From Actinomycetota bacterium (GTDB lineage: Bacteria > Actinomycetota > Acidimicrobiia > Spongiisociales > ZC4RG35), in NCBI GenBank assembly GCA_027296205.1, contig JAPUJM010000198.1, positions 1-10,890 of the forward strand: a stretch of DNA of 10,890 bases. The letters are read 5' to 3'. A model generated the notes under the pieces. It was not told where the DNA came from. It ran no database searches and saw only the letters and a program-made list of their open reading frames with translations. The position numbers and the translations under genes were made by a program. The first letter of the stretch is position 1. Each line of letters starts with the position of its first letter. Positions 6,294 to 10,890 of this stretch are shown piece by piece.

Positions 6294-7976
6294 AGACACT
6301 GCCGCCCGGCCGGCGTCCTCGAGGCTTTGGCGAGCCTCCAGGTCGGCTCGGCGTTCGATCGGCACGCGGATCAGATGCAGCCCGCCCGCGTCGAGTCGTT
6401 CTGCTGACGCGGCACAGGCCTCCTGGGGTGTTCGGACCGTGATGAACCCGAGCTCGTGGAACCGGGCCAATTGCTCGATGTCCCGCCCGTGTGGAGTCAC
6501 GAAGAGTCTCTCGTAGGACGGGGCATGGGCAGACAGTGGAAGAGCATCGAACAGCCCCCCGCCGTTGTTGTCGAGCACAACCATCACCAGGTCATCGACG
6601 AATTCGGAGAGGAAGCCATTGGAGTCGTGGAGCAACGAAAGATCACCCGATATCGCCAGCGTGCGCGGGGCCGTCGATGCTACGCCAAGGGCGGTGGACA
6701 CAAACCCATCAATTCCCGAGGCGCCCCTGTTGGCAATCACATTTCCTCGTCTGAGGAGATGGGCATCGACCTCTCGAATGGGGAGTGACGAGGCCACCAC
6801 CAGCGTTCCCCACGAGACGTCGTTCAGAGAACGAACGATCGACGCACCCGTGGGAGCCGCGACCTTGTCGAGGGTCTGGTCGACAGCCTGGCGGACCGAC
6901 ATCTCGGCCGCCATCCACGCATCGACCCAGCGGGAATCCGCCCTGCTGGTGGCTGCCCTCATCAGGGTCGCTACCGGTTCTGCGTGGAGGACGTCGGTGG
7001 CGTTGTTCCTGGGGTCGAGTCTCCTCCCCCAACCATCAACGCGGATTCTCTGCTCGACCGCCGACTCGATCAGGTCCTCGAGACGCTGACTCGGCCCAAC
7101 CGCCCCGATCACGTAGGCCGTCTCAGGGATCAGATGCTCGGGGACGCCATCCACCAACACGTGGTGGTAGGTGCTCACAACCGACTCACCACGCATACCG
7201 GACAATGCCGTCGCCACAAGCGGCCACCCGAGAGCCTCGGCCGCCTTCATTACGCCACCACGGTCGTAATCACCCTCGCCGGCAATGATCAGGCCACGCG
7301 AAGAGCCGACCAAATGCAGATCCGCCGGCGGCGGCACCGGGATAGCGGGATGCACCCACGGCGCACCTGCCGCTCGACCATCGATGGCGAACGGATACTC
7401 GGAAGCCGGCGCTCGCCCATCATCGGCGACCGGAGCCGTCGGCTCGCGGAATGCCAGGTTGAGATGCACCGGGCCAGGTCGGTCTTCTTGACCGAGCGCC
7501 ATGGCAACGGCCTCCGCGACCGTCGAGCGCCACGATTCGTTGAGATTTGCATCTGACCCGGGCGCCTCGACGTGAGCGAAAAACCGCACCTTTTCGCCGA
7601 AAAGCCGTATCTGGTCGATCGTTTGGTTGGCACCGACGCCCTGAAGTTCCACCGGCCGGTCCGCTGAGACCACGATCAGCGGGGTCAAGGACATGTCCGC
7701 CTCGACTATGGCCGGGAAGTAATTGGCTGGAGCCGTGCCCGACGTGGACAACACCGCTGCCGGAAAACCGGTCGCCTTGGCTCGCCCCAGCGCGTGAAAG
7801 GCAGCCGAACGTTCGTCCAACACCACCCTGGTCTCGAGGTGAGGATGCTCCGAGGCCGCAATTGCCAAGGCTGCCGAACGAGACCCCGGGGAGATAACCA
7901 CCAGGTCGACTCCGCCTCTGAACAGCTCGTCGACAACGGCCCGCGCCATCGCCGTGCTCGGGTTCGGTTGATTCAA
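6279..7976 (-). CDS. menD: SEPHCHC synthase (2-succinyl-5-enolpyruvyl-6-hydroxy-3-cyclohexene-1-carboxylate synthase)
   Basis: This thiamine-diphosphate enzyme condenses isochorismate with the succinic-semialdehyde unit from 2-oxoglutarate, releasing CO2 and giving SEPHCHC for menaquinone. The length of 565 residues is typical. ISPGSRSAALA (28-38) gives S32 and R33. E55 is the ThDP-activating glutamate, and R107 lies in SADRP. These numbers coincide with E. coli MenD as I recall it. NRGASGIDG (416-424) is the family signature. The ThDP/Mg motif runs from GDLSLLHDSNGFL (444-456) to DNNGGGLFD (469-477). The start is a TTG at 7976 that overlaps the menC stop (TTGA). GAGGT at 7983-7987 is six bases away and the residue numbering fits, so the TTG is preferred to the ATG at codon 10. 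MenD uses the product of the convergent menF. Confidence 0.96.
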   Translation of the reverse strand: MNQPNPSTAMARAVVDELFRGGVDLVVISPGSRSAALAIAASEHPHLETRVVLDERSAAFHALGRAKATGFPAAVLSTSGTAPANYFPAIVEADMSLTPLIVVSADRPVELQGVGANQTIDQIRLFGEKVRFFAHVEAPGSDANLNESWRSTVAEAVAMALGQEDRPGPVHLNLAFREPTAPVADDGRAPASEYPFAIDGRAAGAPWVHPAIPVPPPADLHLVGSSRGLIIAGEGDYDRGGVMKAAEALGWPLVATALSGMRGESVVSTYHHVLVDGVPEHLIPETAYVIGAVGPSQRLEDLIESAVEQRIRVDGWGRRLDPRNNATDVLHAEPVATLMRAATSRADSRWVDAWMAAEMSVRQAVDQTLDKVAAPTGASIVRSLNDVSWGTLVVASSLPIREVDAHLLRRGNVIANRGASGIDGFVSTALGVASTAPRTLAISGDLSLLHDSNGFLSEFVDDLVMVVLDNNGGGLFDALPLSAHAPSYERLFVTPHGRDIEQLARFHELGFITVRTPQEACAASAERLDAGGLHLIRVPIERRADLEARQSLEDAGRAAVSLFQA

Positions 7977-8932
7977 GTGAGCACCTCGGCCGCGGCTCGC
8001 AATTTGCGGAGCAACTCAGCGGAGCGTGTCCGTTCCGGTCGCCACCGCTCGAGAAGGTCTCGATCCGGTTCGGGTCGTCGAACGTCGAGCAGGCCGTTAT
8101 TGGGAATCAGGGGGCTCAGGGTCGGATCGCCTTCGATCAAAGCAACGGTTCCCAGGCCGCAGGCGTAAGGCAAGTCATCGAGAAGCGACGCTGCCAGCAA
8201 TCCGGCGTACATGCCCACCGAGGTCTCGAGCGCCGATGAAATGACCACCGGCACTGTGGAGCGCCCCGCGAGGTCGAGCACCCGCTCCACCCCTCCCATA
8301 GGCTGGACCTTCAGAATCAGCACATCGGCGGCGCCCTCTTCGAGGACCCGCAAGGGATGCGGATCTTGTCGGACAAGCTCGTCGGCTGCGAGAGGGACTT
8401 CGGTGCGTCTGCGTAGCTCGGCCATGTCCTCGACCGTGGCGACCGGCTGTTCCGCATACTGCAGGTTGAATCGTGAGAGAGACTCGAGACGTCTGCTGGC
8501 GGTGTCGAGATCCCAGCCGGCGTTCACGTCGATGCGCAGATGTCCGCTGGCGCCTAATGCATCGCGCACAGCCGACAACCTCTCATCGTCGTCGATCTCG
8601 TCGTCCCCAGGATTCCCGATCTTCACTTTCGCCGTGGTGGCCCCCGACTCCACGACCAGTGATGCGGCGGTATCTGGAGCGACTGCGGGCACCGTCACAT
8701 TTACCGGTATCGTCGACCGACCAGGGTCGGGGATCTTCCCACAGGCGAGTTCGAGGGCTGCCGCCAGCCACCGGGTGGTGACAGCGGGTGGGTAGTCGGG
8801 GAAAGGCGAGAACTCGCCCCACCCGGAGGGGCCCTTGATCAGAACAGCCTCCCGGTGGTCGACACGACGAAAGCGATGCCGTAAGGGAATCCGGACCGGG
8901 TATAGCTCCAGCGCTTCAAGTGCCGAGGTCAT
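7973..8932 (-). CDS. menC: o-Succinylbenzoate synthase
   Basis: MenC dehydrates SHCHC to o-succinylbenzoate. It belongs to the enolase superfamily (muconate-lactonizing group). The protein has 319 residues. The N-terminal capping domain includes WGEFSPFPDY. The barrel carries the lysine pair K102/K104 in AKVKIG, and the metal ligands D135 (RIDVNAGW), E161 (AEQPV) and D184 (AADE). The opposite catalytic lysine is K208 in LILKVQPMGG. SSALETSVG follows near 232-240. This is the complete active-site set expected for MenC. N-acylamino-acid racemase activity is known in some relatives, but the position directly before menD argues for menaquinone synthesis. The ATG at 8932 overlaps the stop of the cytochrome gene (ATGA), and GGGAGG lies ten bases upstream at 8943-8948. 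Confidence 0.95.
   Translation of the reverse strand: MTSALEALELYPVRIPLRHRFRRVDHREAVLIKGPSGWGEFSPFPDYPPAVTTRWLAAALELACGKIPDPGRSTIPVNVTVPAVAPDTAASLVVESGATTAKVKIGNPGDDEIDDDERLSAVRDALGASGHLRIDVNAGWDLDTASRRLESLSRFNLQYAEQPVATVEDMAELRRRTEVPLAADELVRQDPHPLRVLEEGAADVLILKVQPMGGVERVLDLAGRSTVPVVISSALETSVGMYAGLLAASLLDDLPYACGLGTVALIEGDPTLSPLIPNNGLLDVRRPEPDRDLLERWRPERTRSAELLRKLRAAAEVLT
7983..7987 (-). promoter_or_regulatory. Shine-Dalgarno supporting the menD TTG start
   Basis: The minus strand reads GAGGT inside the end of menC, six bases before the TTG at 7976. Together with the TTGA overlap it makes the unusual TTG the best start for menD. Confidence 0.55.
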
Positions 8933-9276
8933 CCGCCCTGTTCCTCCCGGACGTATGAGACGAGACGCTCGAGTTGCTCATCGTTCAGAGAAGAGGAGAA
9001 GGAGGGCATCCTGCCGCGCCCATGGATGACGGTGAACTCGAGGAACTCACGGGGACGGCCGGCTGCGTTGGAGCCGGGGCCAAGCGGAGGCCCGATCCCG
9101 CCGGTGAGATCAGCGCCGTGACAGCCGGCGCACAGCTGTCGATAGATCTCATCGCCGGCAGCGTCATCGGCCACGCGGCCGATCGAACATGCCGACACGA
9201 CCAGAAACATCACGACAACGAAACGTCGCACCACGTCGATGGTACGAGGCTGACCACTAGGGCCTCGCAACCTCAA
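8929..9276 (-). CDS. Small monohaem class I cytochrome c, probable lipoprotein
   Basis: This is a 115-residue (or shorter) exported electron carrier. The haem motif is CAGCH (C49, C52, H53), and the likely sixth ligand is M90 in GRGRMPSF. The segment NDEQLERLVSYVR forms the usual C-terminal helix. This is the layout of cytochrome c6/CBB3-type c domains (PF13442/PF00034). The N-terminus has arginines, then a hydrophobic run (FVVVMFLVVSA) ending at C30. That resembles a lipobox (VSAC), so the mature protein would be lipid-anchored on the outer face of the membrane. The TTG at 9276 overlaps the manC stop (TTGA) but gives a long n-region. GTG codons at 9234 or 9231 would give a more normal signal peptide. 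Neither has a clear Shine-Dalgarno. The gene lies between manC and menC and overlaps both. Its redox partner is unknown. Confidence 0.87.
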   Translation of the reverse strand: MRLRGPSGQPRTIDVVRRFVVVMFLVVSACSIGRVADDAAGDEIYRQLCAGCHGADLTGGIGPPLGPGSNAAGRPREFLEFTVIHGRGRMPSFSSSLNDEQLERLVSYVREEQGG

Positions 9277-10307
9277 TCAGACTCGGCACGCTCGGCGAGA
9301 TCCCGAACCATTTGCGATTGGTTGCGGGGCACAACGAGGACCACATCTGGTGTTTCGACGACAACAACATCGCTCACACCGGCGACCGCCACCGTTCGGG
9401 ATGTGGCTTTCACGAGAGAGCCTTCGACATCGATGAGGACCGTGTCGCCCGACGTGACGTTCCCCCGACCATCTTTCTCCGCAATCGACCAGAGGGCCTC
9501 GAAAGATCCAACGTCGTCCCAACCCACATCGATAGGCATCACTATCGCGTTCTCCGTCTTCTCCATGATTGCGTGGTCCAGGGAGATTCTCTCCACATTC
9601 AGAAATTCCGCACCCAGTTCCACGATCCCATCGACCGGGGCCCGCATCGCAGCTGTGACGCCGGCCAGAATCACCGGACAGTGCCGCGAGGCCTCCATGA
9701 GGAGCCCGGCAGCCGAGACGACGAACATTCCCGAGTTCCAGACGTGGTTTCCGCCTGAGGTCAACCGCTCGGCCTCTTCCTGGTCGGGCTTTTCCTTGAA
9801 GCGACGCACTTCGTAGGCGCCCGGCAACGGTTCCCCCAACTCGATGTAGCCGTAGCCAGTTTCGGCTCTCGAGGGCACCACCCCGAAGGTCACGACAGAT
9901 CCTTCTGCCGCGTATTCGACGGAACGGATCACCGCGTCGGCGAAAGCGCCTTGATCTCGAATCAGATGATCGGAGGGGAGAATCACCAAAACATCGTCTG
10001 GATCGGATGACAGCGCGGCCGCCAGTGACGCCGGAGCTGTGTTCCTGCCCGCCGGTTCGACGAGTACCAGGTGAATGTCAACACCAGACTCGGCAGCGAA
10101 GACCTTGACGAGCTCGGCGTGAGCTGATCCGGTGACGACGATCGGCGGCGACACACCCGGCCGGCCGGCAAGACGATGCAGGGCTTGGGTGAACAGTGAG
10201 TCTTCACCGGTCAGCGTCGCAAACTGTTTGGGAAACCCGGGTGTGGAAAGCGGCCACAGACGAGTCCCGGCGCCGCCGGAGAGAATCACAGGTCGGATCA
10301 ATGCCAC
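9273..10307 (-). CDS. manC: Mannose-1-phosphate guanylyltransferase
   Basis: The enzyme makes GDP-mannose from mannose-1-phosphate and GTP in the cytoplasm. It supplies mannosyl groups for glycolipids, polysaccharide or protein mannosylation. The 344 residues form one nucleotidyltransferase domain plus a short C-terminal extension. The type II phosphomannose-isomerase cupin domain found in longer homologues is absent. The signature LSGGAGTRLWPLS (9-21) is followed by PKQF (26-29), with T22 where Arg is common. EPAGRNTAP (84-92), PSDHLI (111-116), ETGYGYIE (149-156), FKEKP (170-174), WNSGMF (190-195) and VGWDDVGSF all fit the family. The start is a GTG at 10307 placed just before the first strand; I see no strong Shine-Dalgarno. 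It is the first gene of the overlapping series manC, cytochrome c, menC, menD, and follows the repeat protein after 42 bp. Confidence 0.92.
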   Translation of the reverse strand: MALIRPVILSGGAGTRLWPLSTPGFPKQFATLTGEDSLFTQALHRLAGRPGVSPPIVVTGSAHAELVKVFAAESGVDIHLVLVEPAGRNTAPASLAAALSSDPDDVLVILPSDHLIRDQGAFADAVIRSVEYAAEGSVVTFGVVPSRAETGYGYIELGEPLPGAYEVRRFKEKPDQEEAERLTSGGNHVWNSGMFVVSAAGLLMEASRHCPVILAGVTAAMRAPVDGIVELGAEFLNVERISLDHAIMEKTENAIVMPIDVGWDDVGSFEALWSIAEKDGRGNVTSGDTVLIDVEGSLVKATSRTVAVAGVSDVVVVETPDVVLVVPRNQSQMVRDLAERAESD

Positions 10308-10349
10308 CGACTGAGCGTACCGGCCACGCTCGCGGCTCTGGCGGCAGCT

Positions 10350-10890
10350 TCAGTCGGAAGAGGAGATTGAGACAAAGCCACAGTCCTCGCAGATGAAACG
10401 ATCTATCCCGATTCCACCGGGAGCCTCCACGAGTTGGTGGACGTGGTTACGGCCTCTGCGACTGAAAGCGCTCTTCACGGCACCCATGATTCCTGACTTC
10501 TCCTGGGGGATGCCGGCGAGAGCCGGTTCGGGCTGAGAATCTGTGTCCAGCTCCGGCTCCTCGAACTTGCCCAGATCGACAACTAGCTGCTTGGAAACCT
10601 CGGAGTCGTCGTTGTCGCCTGAGGTGGTGAGAAGCTCCTTGACCATGTCGGGTGGTGTCTCCTCGACAGCGCCCTCGGCCTCCTCCGCAGCGGCCTCCTC
10701 CGCGGCGGCCTCCTCCGTGGCAGCCTTCTCCGTGGCAGCCTTCTCCGTGGCAGCCTCCTCCGCATCCAAACGCTCCTGCTCCACCCGCGCCGCCGCAGCC
10801 TCCTCCGCAGCAGCCTTCTCCGCAGCGGCCTTCTCCGCAGCGGCCTTCTCCGAATCCAAACGCTCCAGCTCGACCCGCGCCGCCGCAGAC
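10350..10890 (-). CDS. Ala/Glu/Lys helical-repeat protein with a C-terminal HxH-CxxC domain, N-terminus cut
   Basis: I do not recognise this gene. Its frame is open at the right edge, so only the C-terminal 179 residues are visible; a TTG at 10859 lies inside the repeat and is unlikely to be the start. The visible part starts with about 75 residues of Ala/Glu/Lys/Thr repeats built from EKAAA-like pentads, interrupted twice by a related ARVExERLD segment. This should be one long, highly charged helix, comparable in style to TolA-type linkers. An acidic, probably disordered stretch follows. The end is a compact segment with a basic patch (FSRRGRN), HVH (10437-10445), GGIGIDRFICEDCGF with CEDC at 10380-10391, and an SSSD tail. 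The two His and two Cys could bind one metal ion. No signal peptide or membrane segment is visible in this part. Confidence 0.75.
   Translation of the reverse strand, partial: SAAARVELERLDSEKAAAEKAAAEKAAAEEAAAARVEQERLDAEEAATEKAATEKAATEEAAAEEAAAEEAEGAVEETPPDMVKELLTTSGDNDDSEVSKQLVVDLGKFEEPELDTDSQPEPALAGIPQEKSGIMGAVKSAFSRRGRNHVHQLVEAPGGIGIDRFICEDCGFVSISSSD
10711..10890. repeat. Two tandem 90-bp repeats inside the repeat-protein gene
   Basis: Bases 10711-10800 and 10801-10890 align end to end without gaps, with 13 differences by my count (about 86% identity). Each copy contains 15-bp subunits of the form TTCTCCGNNGCNGCC that encode Ala/Glu/Lys pentads on the minus strand. One non-pentad segment encodes ARVExERLD. 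The second copy runs into the window edge, so more copies may follow. Further degenerate 15-bp units lie at 10677-10710. Confidence 0.85.

Noticed and set aside
8974..9816. Plus-strand open frame of 280 codons opposite the cytochrome and manC genes
   Set aside because: Its composition is Thr/Ser/Arg-rich and it spans two well-supported genes on the other strand. It is typical of high-GC antisense frames.
10677..10890. CRISPR-like array at the right edge
   Set aside because: The units are contiguous and in frame, encode an Ala/Glu/Lys helix, and have no unique spacers.

Overview
The window looks like a chromosomal stretch from a high-GC, menaquinone-using bacterium, most likely Actinomycetota and perhaps an Acidimicrobiia-like lineage. 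The reasons are GC-rich codon use (about 60% by eye), frequent GTG and TTG starts, tight 4-bp gene overlaps, and a cytochrome c that appears to be a membrane-anchored lipoprotein. The lineage is inferred; no 16S or other marker is present. Coding density is very high: no gap exceeds 75 bases, and I saw no RNA genes, insertion sequences, prophage or CRISPR.

Left part (1-4419). An AI-2E-type membrane transporter (minus strand, cut by the left edge) diverges from a 644-residue AMP-forming acyl-CoA synthetase (1078-3012). Converging on the synthetase is a two-gene minus-strand unit. It contains a short-chain dehydrogenase very like HSD10/3-hydroxyacyl-CoA dehydrogenase type 2 and, joined by a GTGA overlap, a DJ-1/PfpI protein resembling isonitrile hydratase.

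Middle part (4489-8932). Glutamate racemase (murI, peptidoglycan precursor D-glutamate) is followed, again through a GTGA overlap, by isochorismate synthase (menF). Tail to tail with menF, with 15 bp shared, lies menD, which is preceded by menC. The window therefore carries three steps of menaquinone biosynthesis: chorismate to isochorismate (MenF), isochorismate to SEPHCHC (MenD), and SHCHC to o-succinylbenzoate (MenC). menH, menE, menB, menA and menG are not in the window.

Right part (8929-10890). Upstream of menC on the same strand, and also joined by 4-bp overlaps, are a small monohaem cytochrome c lipoprotein and a single-domain mannose-1-phosphate guanylyltransferase (manC). Beyond a 42-bp gap is the 3' part of a gene cut by the right edge. 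It encodes a long Ala/Glu/Lys helical repeat ending in a small HxH...CxxC domain. The inferred transcript is repeat protein, manC, cytochrome c, menC, menD.

Most of the window is ordinary metabolism. The points most worth checking are the cytochrome gene wired into the men/manC operon, the repeat protein with a possible metal-binding tail, the non-acetate pocket of the acyl-CoA synthetase, and the chain of NTGA junctions. I do not see convincing evidence of a wholly new multi-gene system.
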